DNA of 35,527 bases from Xenococcaceae cyanobacterium MO_167.B27 (GTDB lineage Bacteria; Cyanobacteriota; Cyanobacteriia; Cyanobacteriales; Xenococcaceae), in contig JASJCP010000095.1 of the NCBI GenBank assembly GCA_030065935.1, forward strand, positions 1 through 35,527, given 5' to 3'. Made by a program: the position numbers and the translations under genes. Shown piece by piece: positions 1 through 6,964 of the stretch. The first letter of the stretch is position 1; every line of letters starts with the position of its first letter. The notes below the pieces were generated by a model. The model saw only the letters and a program-made list of their open reading frames with translations, was not told the origin of the DNA and searched no databases.

Positions 1-288
1 GCTAGGACACCAGTGCTGTAAAACTTCTAAAGCAATAGGATAAGCATCAAAGCGATCGCTGAAATTTCTTAAAATAGTCCGAACGCGAGATAAGCTTTTA
101 TTGCCAAACCAGCGTTTTTCAAAAGCGACAATTTCTTTATCCTTTTTAGAAAGTTTCGGATCGTTATGTTCCCAATATTCACGACTTTCTTCTACTGCTA
201 GAGACATCCGCAGTAGCCGAGAATGGGATTTTTCTACCTCTGAACCATAAGATAAAATCTCAGTCATGCTTTTTTCCAGAACTTTCAT
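1..288 (-). CDS. brxA: BrxA (DUF1819), BREX defence protein, partial
   Basis: Only the first 96 codons are present; the frame stays open to the window edge. I translated them by hand: the product starts MKVLEKSMTEILSYGS and contains RRW-type features such as FEKRWFGNKSLSRVRTIL and NFSDRFDAYPIALEVLQHW. That charged, helical pattern (WFG-KS--RV, then RF---P-AL-VL--W) is what I know from DUF1819/BrxA, a small DNA-binding component of BREX anti-phage systems. The ATG overlaps the TGA of the upstream brxE by 4 bp (ATGA), so the two are probably translationally coupled. A second in-frame ATG lies seven codons in. The brxE-brxA order matches type 6 BREX operons. The family call rests on remembered motif patterns and the neighbour. 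Confidence 0.65.
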   Translation of the reverse strand, partial: MKVLEKSMTEILSYGSEVEKSHSRLLRMSLAVEESREYWEHNDPKLSKKDKEIVAFEKRWFGNKSLSRVRTILRNFSDRFDAYPIALEVLQHWCPS

Positions 289-905
289 CCCGCCTTCTCC
301 TGAATGCGATAAAATGGCATCGGGTATCGATCAGCAAGAGGAATTAGTCCAGAAACTAGATTCTTCGCTGCATCGGCGATCAACTCTGGTATTACGCCTT
401 TAATCTCCCGCCCTTCAGGAACAATCTTATATTTCACCTCTGGATTAAATTTTTGAATAGCTTGCTCAAAAACCTTTTCCTCAAAATCTTCTTTGAGATC
501 GAGAGGGAAATTCAGGATATCATAAGGATTGCTTGCATTCTGCTTATGAAACGATAAACGCTCCTCTAATTTTTCATCAATTCCAAATCCCCAGAAAAAT
601 AGAGTACAAACATTATCAGGTTGAGCTAGATTTATTCTCTTTTGTTTGTCTGCCTGAATAGCGACTTTTCGCACTGCTTCCAACAAAGCCCATTCAAAGG
701 TTATTGGAAAAAGGCGTTTAAATAAATCTTCACCACCCCATTCATCTAGTAGCTGTGTACTCCACCAACCAAGTCGAGACGGATCTGTTAACCTTTCTCC
801 AGCCCAACTGACGAAAAATTGCAGCATTAAGACTACATCTAATTCTTCTGGCGCGATCTTGTTTTTAAGTTGTTCAGTCTCTATCTCGGTTTGTATAAAG
901 CTCAA
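285..905 (-). CDS. brxE: BrxE family BREX protein
   Basis: 206 residues. The recognisable part is the N-terminal half: hydrophobic LDVVLMLQFFVSWAGE, then RLGWWSTQLLDEWGGEDLFKRLFP and an Ala-rich helix ALLEAVRKVAIQADK. A GWW-T-(F/L)L---G---L---FP-T signature followed by such a helix is typical of BrxE proteins, the lead gene of type 6 BREX operons; its molecular role is unknown. There is no signal peptide or membrane segment. It is the first gene of a minus-strand operon running out of the window into brxA. The promoter must lie in 906-1015, the short gap to the CRISPR array. Its position inside the CAST makes it cargo. The alternative is an uncharacterised defence protein of similar fold. Confidence 0.65.
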   Translation of the reverse strand: MSFIQTEIETEQLKNKIAPEELDVVLMLQFFVSWAGERLTDPSRLGWWSTQLLDEWGGEDLFKRLFPITFEWALLEAVRKVAIQADKQKRINLAQPDNVCTLFFWGFGIDEKLEERLSFHKQNASNPYDILNFPLDLKEDFEEKVFEQAIQKFNPEVKYKIVPEGREIKGVIPELIADAAKNLVSGLIPLADRYPMPFYRIQEKAG

Positions 906-1015
906 AATAGGAAATTATAAAGAAAATCTATTACAGATAATTCCCAAAAAGAGCTATTAAATTACGTTATTCTGACAACTGAAGTGGAATTTCTTAACAT
1001 AACGCTAGGCTGAAT

Positions 1016-1559
1016 GTGAGCAACGCCGTTAGACATAAAACCAAGAAGCAGATTTCCCCTCTTGCGTCATCTTCTACACCAGAAGCGTGAGCAACGCCAT
1101 TAGACATAAAACCAAGAAGCAGTTCGCCCGTCCCGACTTTAACTAAAAAACTGCTTGGTGAGCAACGCCATTAGACATAAAACCAAGAAGCAGTACCTGT
1201 TGTTTGACAGTTTTTCTTGGCAAGATCGTTTAGTGAGCAACGCCATTAGACATAAAACCAAGAAGCAGCCAGAGGTTAAAGGGGATATCGATTAGGGCTA
1301 GTGAGTGAGCAACGCCATTAGACATAAAACCAAGAAGCAGTATTCTTGCTGCTCTTAAAGTTAAATTTTGTTCTAAAGGTGAGCAACGCCATTAGACATA
1401 AAACCAAGAAGCAGAAACAATAAAAGTGGTATTTTTAGAAGGCAATTAAAAGTGAGCAACGCCATTAGACATAAAACCAAGAAGCAGCAGCAGTAGCGGG
1501 GAGTAATACTCGTGTATCAATTTGTGAGCAACGCCATTAGACATAAAACCAAGAAGCAG
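1016..1559. CRISPR. CRISPR array, 8 repeats of 36 nt, 7 spacers
   Basis: Repeats start at 1016, 1087, 1158, 1233, 1305, 1379, 1452 and 1524, each 36 nt, beginning GTGAGCAACGCC and ending ACCAAGAAGCAG on the plus strand. Spacers are 35, 35, 39, 36, 38, 37 and 36 nt. All repeats are identical except the one at 1016, where an A is changed to G (GCCGTTAG). A decayed terminal repeat usually marks the leader-distal end, which with the minus-strand cas operon immediately to the right argues for minus-strand transcription from a leader in 1560-1810. Against this, the plus strand has a promoter-like CTGACA-N17-TAACAT at about 975-1003. I leave the strand open. No spacer visibly matches the tRNA-Val gene or other sequence in this window. 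Confidence 0.98.
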
Positions 1560-1810
1560 GGCAAATGCTAGAACTCATAATAGACAATAGCTTATAAAAG
1601 ATTTGACAAGCACCCATCTCCAAACACTGCTTAAGATAGCTCACGACTCAATATTATCAATCAAACCAATCACCGAACCCATTGATTTACAAAGCTTTAA
1701 GCACAATGCAAGCATCTCTCCAAGACATAAAATCGCTGAAACACCTGATAGACAAAGGCTAAAAAGATTTTTCTTCCTCAAAACTGTCCAACATTCAGAA
1801 GTGCTTGTTT
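1560..1810 (-). promoter_or_regulatory. Probable CRISPR leader between cas5 and array
   Basis: About 250 bp of A+T-rich, apparently non-coding DNA separates the cas5 stop from the last repeat. Read on the minus strand, a TTGTCA hexamer (near 1602-1608) and a TATTAT box (1577-1582) lie roughly 20-45 nt ahead of the repeat at 1559, so an array promoter is plausible, although their spacing of about 21 nt is long. A plus-strand reading frame here overlaps cas5 antisense and is not a gene. Confidence 0.4.
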
Positions 1811-2443
1811 TTAATCAGCCTGAATCACTGTCCAAGAAGATAGGGGTGGATAATCCCCATCGATCTCTTTCAAAGAATAGCATAACCATCTTGTTCCCCT
1901 TGAACCCACATGGTCAACCCAATAAGGTAAAGTAATATATCCCTCATCGTCTTTCACCAACCATCTTTTATCTTGTTTCAAGTATTTCTCACAAGCCAAT
2001 CTAACCGAATTGACTAAATCGCTACTTTCTCCTAAATACAAACAACCAAAACGTCTCACACCAGCAGGATTAGTCTTGGCTTGATAGATTCTTTCTACCA
2101 GAGTCGGCTTTACATCTTCCCCTGACGAATCTATCCACAGGATAAATTTAATATCAGTCAGAATTTCTTGATGTTCGGGTACAGTATTTCTTTTGTCACT
2201 ATAATCTTTAACTTTGAAGCGTCTCATCTTTCTCAACACTTGAGACTTTTGTGGTTGAGACAACATAGCTATTGCTAATTTTACCCCACAATGTTTTTTG
2301 GCATCTGTCTCTCCTACCAAAGAAAGTAACATTCCATAAACTGTTGACGGAGGTGGAACAGGATAAGTTTTACCATATTCCCTATTGTGAGACTCACGAA
2401 ATGTAGCACAAGGAACATCAACATACAAAGCAATAGTATTCAT
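1811..2443 (-). CDS. cas5: Cas5 (MYXAN/DevS-like), type I-B Cascade
   Basis: 210 residues. The N-terminus has the Cas5 signature: a first beta strand (IALYVDVPCATFRES), then GKTYPVPPPSTVYGMLLSLVGE, the Pro-rich loop and helix seen in DevS/Cmx5 proteins. Cas5 caps the 5' handle of the crRNA and anchors the large subunit in Cascade. It is the last gene of the cas6-cas8-cas7-cas5 operon; its ATG overlaps the cas7 TGA by 4 bp. The array follows 250 bp downstream. Length is normal for the family and no disruption is visible. Inside a CAST its complex would guide transposition rather than DNA cleavage, because no cas3 accompanies it. Confidence 0.9.
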   Translation of the reverse strand: MNTIALYVDVPCATFRESHNREYGKTYPVPPPSTVYGMLLSLVGETDAKKHCGVKLAIAMLSQPQKSQVLRKMRRFKVKDYSDKRNTVPEHQEILTDIKFILWIDSSGEDVKPTLVERIYQAKTNPAGVRRFGCLYLGESSDLVNSVRLACEKYLKQDKRWLVKDDEGYITLPYWVDHVGSRGTRWLCYSLKEIDGDYPPLSSWTVIQAD

Positions 2444-3381
2444 TGGTTGGAAGTAGGTTTTGATGCTGGTATTTCTACCTCTAAATCTCTAGCAATAACT
2501 TGTTTCAACTCAGTAATAAGCTGCTTCTTACCTTGATTAATATGAACATTTTCTAGTTCAAAATTTTTAGCAATCTTACCCCCAATCCATAATTCATCTG
2601 GATTGATATCTTCTATTGTGACTAAATCAATTAAATCTTGGGATATGCTAGGTTCTGCATATACTCCTGGTCTAGTTTCTAATTGTTCAAAACAATAGAA
2701 TATTTCTGGCGAACTTTCTTTTGTCCAACGAAGTACCATACTTTCTGGAGAAAAATCGTAGCGAAAGACATTGCCATGTCCGCCTACTTTAGAGATTGAC
2801 ATTAATCCATCTAAAACAGCGAAAGTTCGCGATTTATCTTTGAGATGATTGCAATCTAAGCCAAATACATACTGATAGCGAGTATTATGAAATTCGATAA
2901 AGTGTAGGGAAGTACGATCTTTTTGTCCACTTTTAGAGTTAAAAGTGACTCCTCCATCAAAAGGAGTTAGAGAAAATGCTCTATTTACCCCCAATGCGCC
3001 TAATCTCTGAGGATGTCTAGTTGAGGCTTGTTCATTATCTTCTGTATTTAAAGCGTTTTCATTCACTTCTTCTGTAACTTCTTCCCTAGCAGCTTCAGCA
3101 CGAAGATAACCCAAAACATCATCATCAATAAATCTTTCTGGGTCAAAATTGCTATCTGTCCAGTTATTGATAAACTCATCTGCATCCCAAACACGATTTA
3201 CTTCATAGCCTTGTTGCCAGTAATATCGTAATGACCAACGAATAGCATCGCTATTAACTGTAGAGTGAATTTTATTACGCCACTTGGATTTTTGTAGTGG
3301 ACTAATATTACCCTTACTTTTCCCATGGTTCAAAGATGCCGAACCATAGTGAGTCATTAAAGTACCAAATAAGTAATACAT
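2440..3381 (-). CDS. cas7: Cas7 (DevR/Cst2-like) Cascade backbone
   Basis: 313 residues. Diagnostic stretches are the opening YYLFGTLMTHYGSASLNHGK, the helix with RNKIHSTVNSDAIRWSLRYY and the later LGALGVNRAFSLTPFDGGVTFN, which fit the DevR/Cst2 branch of Cas7 (MYXAN and I-B types). Cas7 copies polymerise along the crRNA spacer and hold it for base pairing. A Glu/Thr-rich low-complexity insert occupies about residues 95-125. The gene lies 30 bp after cas8 and overlaps cas5 by 4 bp, so the four cas genes form one transcription unit. The length is ordinary and the frame intact. Confidence 0.9.
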   Translation of the reverse strand: MYYLFGTLMTHYGSASLNHGKSKGNISPLQKSKWRNKIHSTVNSDAIRWSLRYYWQQGYEVNRVWDADEFINNWTDSNFDPERFIDDDVLGYLRAEAAREEVTEEVNENALNTEDNEQASTRHPQRLGALGVNRAFSLTPFDGGVTFNSKSGQKDRTSLHFIEFHNTRYQYVFGLDCNHLKDKSRTFAVLDGLMSISKVGGHGNVFRYDFSPESMVLRWTKESSPEIFYCFEQLETRPGVYAEPSISQDLIDLVTIEDINPDELWIGGKIAKNFELENVHINQGKKQLITELKQVIARDLEVEIPASKPTSNQ

Positions 3382-3411
3382 AAATTTCTGAACAAGCTTT
3401 TTGGATTAAAA

Positions 3412-5058
3412 TTACGATGCTGATTCTTGTAATATTTGCTCCATTTCTAAAAATATTTCTATGATTGGTTTTTTGTATAAAAACAAAATGGCTGCTTGAT
3501 AGTTAATACTAATCAATATTGTCCAAAACTTAATTGGTATATTGCGTAAAGAAAACTTTTGCGGTTTGTAACTAGCTAAAGCAATTAATGCTAAGTTTCT
3601 AGTTTTTTGCCAAGCCACTTCACTAACTATTAGAGGTAATACTTCTGACCACTGGTCGTATAATGCGGAATTAAGACCTCCTCTGGCTAAGAAATCAGAC
3701 AAAAAATCCTCTAATGATTGTTGGTCATAACAGCGACTCAGTTCACTCCTAATTCTTTCATATTCCCGTTCAATTCTGGGTTTTTCTCCTGCTTTTGTGC
3801 GACTATAAGTTTTGGCGTAGATTTTTCTTAAAGCTTCATGAAAGGCACGAATAAAATTTTGATAGATTTCTAATGCTGCATCTTCTTCAATCATGGCAAG
3901 TAATCCCTTACGATTAAAGACTAACTGTTGTTCTCGGTCTCCTAATGAATTTGTTTCATAGATATTTTCCCAACAGTCTGTCCACCAAGGTAAATTATGA
4001 GCCAAGTTATTAGCAATAATAGAGCGGATTAAATTAATTTTAATGATAAAGCTTGTTTCTTCTTTAAAGATGATGTTTTTAGCAAAGTGTTGATAAATAA
4101 ATTGATAATCTTTAATTGCTTGAGGTGTAATTATAAAATCCTGAACATCAAATATTGCTCTTTGCTGAGATTTTTTATTCAATTTTTCATAAAGTAAAAT
4201 TTGACAGGATTCTACATTAGTCATTGAAAGGCTTGAGTCTTGAGTATAATGATAATACTTTAAAGCTGCTTCTGATAAATTATTAACGTATAAATCTACA
4301 TATTTAATACTTTTTAAGTTCCAACATCTAACAGCAGCCGTTTCTAAGTTATGCACTTCAGGAACTACTATTACATATCTGGTAAATCGGTCATCATAAG
4401 TTTTAAGTGAATCAGATTGCAGAATATAGTACTGACACACTAAAGGAAAAAATAATAGAGCAAAAGCATATTCTACTTTTTCTTCTATTTTATTAACTTT
4501 ATCAATCTTGGCGTGACGAACTGTTGCTCCAGGATAAAGCCAACTAACAATCTTAATATAGCCATTAATTAAATTCCCAGAGTCGTCACATAATTTTTCG
4601 GCAAAACTTTGATGAACATAAGAATTGAGTTGCTTATACTTCAATGAGAAGTTAATATTATTTATCTTAAATGATTGAGAAGTTACTTTGCTTTTTTTAT
4701 AAAATCTATTAAGCCTTAAAAAAGTTTCATTGATTGCTTTGTGATTATGTATCTTATTAATTAATTTGAGCGAAGAAAATTCTAATCCCGTAAATTTTAT
4801 TAATCCATCTTCGTCAATCTGAAAAGACTGTTTAATCAACCAATCTAAAACAGGGAAATCTTCTCCTTGCCAATTAAGACTAATGGAAGTCGATGTTAAA
4901 TTCCAGGTTACATTACCAGGGCGTTGAGCAGGATTGGGGTATTTTTTCTCTAATACTTTTAAACTCATCCATAATCCTGTCATTCCTCCACGATGAATTA
5001 TTGTCGTGTCGTTGGCTTTGAGGGAAAGGAATATTTTAGGTTGTGGCATGAAAATCAT
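3412..5058 (-). CDS. cas8: Cas8 (MYXAN-type) large subunit of Cascade
   Basis: 548 residues, lysine- and isoleucine-rich, with no recognisable catalytic motif. Position and size identify it: the large gene between cas6 and cas7 in a MYXAN-like operon, whose N-terminal part (PKIFLSLKANDTTIIHRGGM, then GNVTWNLTSTSISLNWQGED) resembles the DevT/Csx13-type Cas8 of that subtype. In type I-B complexes Cas8 reads the PAM and stabilises the R-loop; in a CAST it is also the expected contact for TniQ. The start ATG overlaps the cas6 TGA by 4 bp; an alternative in-frame ATG lies three codons downstream. There is no HD domain and no cas3 nearby, so the complex should bind DNA without degrading it. A type I-D Cas10d is excluded by size and motifs. 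Confidence 0.8.
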   Translation of the reverse strand: MIFMPQPKIFLSLKANDTTIIHRGGMTGLWMSLKVLEKKYPNPAQRPGNVTWNLTSTSISLNWQGEDFPVLDWLIKQSFQIDEDGLIKFTGLEFSSLKLINKIHNHKAINETFLRLNRFYKKSKVTSQSFKINNINFSLKYKQLNSYVHQSFAEKLCDDSGNLINGYIKIVSWLYPGATVRHAKIDKVNKIEEKVEYAFALLFFPLVCQYYILQSDSLKTYDDRFTRYVIVVPEVHNLETAAVRCWNLKSIKYVDLYVNNLSEAALKYYHYTQDSSLSMTNVESCQILLYEKLNKKSQQRAIFDVQDFIITPQAIKDYQFIYQHFAKNIIFKEETSFIIKINLIRSIIANNLAHNLPWWTDCWENIYETNSLGDREQQLVFNRKGLLAMIEEDAALEIYQNFIRAFHEALRKIYAKTYSRTKAGEKPRIEREYERIRSELSRCYDQQSLEDFLSDFLARGGLNSALYDQWSEVLPLIVSEVAWQKTRNLALIALASYKPQKFSLRNIPIKFWTILISINYQAAILFLYKKPIIEIFLEMEQILQESAS

Positions 5059-5699
5059 GTTGTTTCAGCGTGACTATTCCAAGAGGGAACAAATACGCCA
5101 CACATCATTTTGTGTTTGCCACCAATCCCTTGTTGTTGAAGTTTAATAGAATCAAATTCATTCAAGTCTGTGATTTCTACTCCATATCCTCTGATGGGGA
5201 ACGTTCCTTCTTTTTTTTTCATCACCAGTTGCCTACACTGTAGTTGACCATTCTTTTTCTTGAGAAGTTTAATATTCCCTTGAATACCCAATCCTTCTAA
5301 TTGACGCTGTGCTGCTTCTAGAAAAACTTGAGGTTCGATGCAACGTCGAATTATAACTAAGCGTGAATAAACAGTGGAGGAAGAGGTTAATGCTTTATAT
5401 TCAGGAATGCCTAAGTGGAATTGGCTTTGACCAATATTAAATGTTTGTTCCACTAGAAATTCGTAAATTTGAGATATTTCTTCTATAGGTATTCTGATTT
5501 GAAGACGAGAGCGTTTTGTTATTCTAAGTTGCTTGTTAGAGTTGGGGATTCCTGCAATTGGATGAATGCTGATGTTTTTTAATTCATGTAGATTAGGACA
5601 AATACGAGACAAAGCAGAATAGATAATATAGCCATTATCCAAGGGCAATAATTTTCCTGTTAGGGGAAATGCTAAATCTACGTAATTTGCGTCTATCAT
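5055..5699 (-). CDS. cas6: Cas6 (MYXAN-type) crRNA endoribonuclease
   Basis: 214 residues. The opening VDLAFPLTGKLLPLDNGYI and the glycine-rich C-terminal strand-loop QQQGIGGKHKMMCGVFVP are the RAMP features of Cmx6/Cas6 proteins; the G-G-K-K-G-G-F pattern is the RNA-contacting loop. Cas6 cuts the pre-crRNA within each repeat. It is the first gene of the operon and is coupled to cas8 by a 4-bp overlap. The ATG at 5699 lacks a clear Shine-Dalgarno sequence, and a TATAAT sits only a few bases ahead of it (5702-5708), so a very short leader or a more distant promoter is possible. Confidence 0.88.
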   Translation of the reverse strand: MIDANYVDLAFPLTGKLLPLDNGYIIYSALSRICPNLHELKNISIHPIAGIPNSNKQLRITKRSRLQIRIPIEEISQIYEFLVEQTFNIGQSQFHLGIPEYKALTSSSTVYSRLVIIRRCIEPQVFLEAAQRQLEGLGIQGNIKLLKKKNGQLQCRQLVMKKKEGTFPIRGYGVEITDLNEFDSIKLQQQGIGGKHKMMCGVFVPSWNSHAETT

Positions 5700-5867
5700 C
5701 AGGAATTATAGATAATTTTTATATTTAACAGTACCCTTTTACTTATTGATATTTAACTTTAAATTACTCTTAGTACCACCATAATTTAATTCAGAAAATA
5801 TTTAGATTTTCTTGGCAAAAATTAAAATTAGGCTTTGTTTATTTAATATATCGCTCATAGAGATCGC
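5700..5867 (-). promoter_or_regulatory. A+T-rich upstream region of the cas operon
   Basis: 168 bp without a gene. It is strongly A+T-rich and must carry the promoter if the cas operon is transcribed separately from xre. A TATAAT-like box is at about 5702-5708, next to the cas6 start; the region is too A+T-rich to choose one promoter with confidence. Confidence 0.3.
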
Positions 5868-5889
5868 TTATTTATTGGCTGATAAGCGA
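5864..5889. repeat. Hairpin TCGCTTAT/ATAAGCGA ahead of cas6
   Basis: A perfect 8-bp inverted repeat with a 10-nt loop lies about 165 bp upstream of cas6 and at the stop of the 53-aa ORF. It lacks a T-tract on either strand, so it is not a typical terminator. It could be a processing or attenuation element, or a protein-binding site. Confidence 0.4.
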
Positions 5890-6029
5890 TGCTGAAAAAA
5901 AGTAAGATTGTGAAACTGGGCTAATAACTGTTGCTCGATTTTAGATATTATCTGATAGTGAGGCTGTAAAACAGTCTTGCCTTCGAGAATATCCCATTCA
6001 ATCCGATCACTCCAGTCTCTCCAAAACAT
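5868..6029 (-). CDS. Small ORF, 53 aa, between xre and cas6
   Basis: I read this frame by hand: it starts MFWRDWSDRIEWDILEGKT, continues through a QPHYQIISKIEQQLLAQF helix and ends at a TAA overlapping a hairpin (5864-5889). The composition is plausible for a real protein (amphipathic helix, Trp-rich start), but I do not recognise a family. It lies on the same strand as xre (53 bp upstream) and cas6 (168 bp downstream), so it could be co-transcribed within the CAST. No strong ribosome binding site is visible. It may instead be a remnant of a longer gene. Confidence 0.4.
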   Translation of the reverse strand: MFWRDWSDRIEWDILEGKTVLQPHYQIISKIEQQLLAQFHNLTFFQHRLSANK

Positions 6030-6081
6030 AATAACTAATATATTGAAAGCGTTAAAAAGTATCTCCTCACAACTTATAAAT

Positions 6082-6354
6082 TTAATCTGATTCTTGAGAA
6101 ACTAATTCTGCTAATTCCTCCAAAGTACAATCTCCAAAACCTTCTACACTTAATTTATTAATCCCATCTATCAATCTGCCTAAAGCTTCTCCCCCAATCT
6201 CAGGTAATACATCTTGAGTTTTAATTCGAGAAATACTTGTCGGATGAGCTTTCAATTCATCCGCTAAAGCCTTATTGGTAATGCGTCTGCGTGCCATTAC
6301 TTCTCTCAGCTTCCATCGTACAACGCTTTTTTTATGGGAATTGGATACCACCAT
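6082..6354 (-). CDS. Xre/Cro-type HTH regulator of the CAST
   Basis: 90 residues, with an HTH at about 14-55: WKLREVMARRRITNKALADE followed by a recognition helix around HPTSISRIK. This is the five-helix Xre/Cro fold, here in short form with a Leu-rich tail (LEELAEL) that could dimerise. It lies between the cas operon and the tniQ side of the element, transcribed towards cas6. Its start faces an intergenic stretch with three regularly spaced palindromes (6425-6488), the obvious place for autoregulation and for control of the divergent 80-aa gene. CASTs commonly carry a small dedicated regulator, so control of cas or transposition genes is a reasonable inference. The exact target is not shown. 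Confidence 0.8.
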   Translation of the reverse strand: MVVSNSHKKSVVRWKLREVMARRRITNKALADELKAHPTSISRIKTQDVLPEIGGEALGRLIDGINKLSVEGFGDCTLEELAELVSQESD

Positions 6355-6424
6355 CAGTATCTATTAATTTATTCTCAGCCTTATTTTACTTACCAAGAAT
6401 AGCAAATTGTGCTGTTGATATAGC

Positions 6425-6488
6425 GTCAATAGAGTTGATTGACTAAAATCATAGATTAATAATCTATTTACATAGCTTTGTATGCTAT
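6425..6488. promoter_or_regulatory. Three palindromes between xre and the 80-aa gene
   Basis: GTCAAT-N7-ATTGAC lies at 6425-6443, ATAGATTA-A-TAATCTAT at 6451-6467 and ATAGC-N7-GCTAT at 6472-6488. Their centres are about 25 and 21 bp apart, that is two helical turns each, as in lambda-type operators. They lie in the divergent promoter region. The arms differ in sequence, so only the central one may be the true Xre operator. Confidence 0.45.
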
Positions 6489-6498
6489 TCTAAAGTTA

Positions 6499-6544
6499 TA
6501 AGAGAAAGGCGATCGCGCCTGCAAGCTTGTTTCGCCTTCTCTTA
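6499..6544 (+). promoter_or_regulatory. 5' UTR hairpin before the 80-aa gene
   Basis: TAAGAGAA-A-GGCGA pairs with TCGCCTTCTCTTA, leaving one bulged A. The loop itself contains a HIP1 octamer (GCGATCGC) and the palindrome CAAGCTTG. It ends about 30 nt before the ATG at 6576, without a T-run, so it is more likely a leader structure or a protein-binding site than a terminator. Confidence 0.45.
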
Positions 6545-6575
6545 CAAACCCAATTAAATAAAAGGTCTAATTATT

Positions 6576-6818
6576 ATGATTGCATACTCATCGGATGCAA
6601 CCCAAATTTGTGCTGACCAGTTAACCGAAGGTGATATCATCCGTCACTTTACGGGAGACACTTGGCAAGTCATTTCTGAACCTGAATATACTCATTCTGG
6701 AATTAGTTTTGAGGTACTTTGTTTAGATTTAGAAACACTTCCCAACACTCAGTTAGTTGTTTTTGCTCCTCGATGGCGGTTTGAGTTAATCAACTATCAA
6801 CCTTTAATAGCAGCTTAA
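6576..6818 (+). CDS. Small CAST protein of unknown function, 80 aa
   Basis: 80 residues, acidic and beta-rich, with a run LTEGDIIRHFTGDTWQVISE that resembles the strand-turn-strand of small SH3-like barrels. I do not recognise the family. An AAAGG about 20 nt upstream is too far to be a convincing ribosome binding site. It is divergent from xre, shares its palindromic intergenic region, and is followed by a strong hairpin (6825-6864), so it is probably a separately controlled monocistronic gene of the transposon. Candidate roles such as antitoxin, anti-restriction protein or transposition modulator are guesses; nothing in the sequence decides among them. Confidence 0.6.
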   Translation: MIAYSSDATQICADQLTEGDIIRHFTGDTWQVISEPEYTHSGISFEVLCLDLETLPNTQLVVFAPRWRFELINYQPLIAA

Positions 6819-6824
6819 ACCTCA

Positions 6825-6864
6825 AAAGAGATCGCTTTTTTATTGTCAAAATAGCGATCTCTTT
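6825..6864. terminator. Strong hairpin after the 80-aa gene
   Basis: AAAGAGATCGCT and AGCGATCTCTTT form a perfect 12-bp stem with a 16-nt loop that contains a T-tract. It starts 7 bp after the stop of the 80-aa gene. The run of T after the stem is delayed (near 6875), so termination is likely but not certain. Confidence 0.6.
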
Positions 6865-6964
6865 AATGATTTCAGAATTTTTCAACACAGGAGTAGAGTA
6901 TGCTCCTTGACCCTTCGGGACGAGTATTTCCTCCCGTCAATTTTACTATTAGTAATCTATTCAG

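Noticed and set aside
1016-1559. A spacer matching tRNA-Val (guide-based homing)
   Set aside because: By eye the longest shared runs are about 7 nt, which is chance level.
1603-1935. 110-aa plus-strand frame overlapping the leader and cas5
   Set aside because: It is antisense to the well supported cas5 and has no family features.
3412-5058. Type I-D (Cas10d) or V-K (Cas12k) CAST
   Set aside because: No HD/GGDEF-like or RuvC motifs in the large subunit; the cas6-cas8-cas7-cas5 set with DevR/DevS-like proteins fits I-B.
5864-5889. Terminator ahead of cas6
   Set aside because: A perfect stem, but no T-run on either strand.
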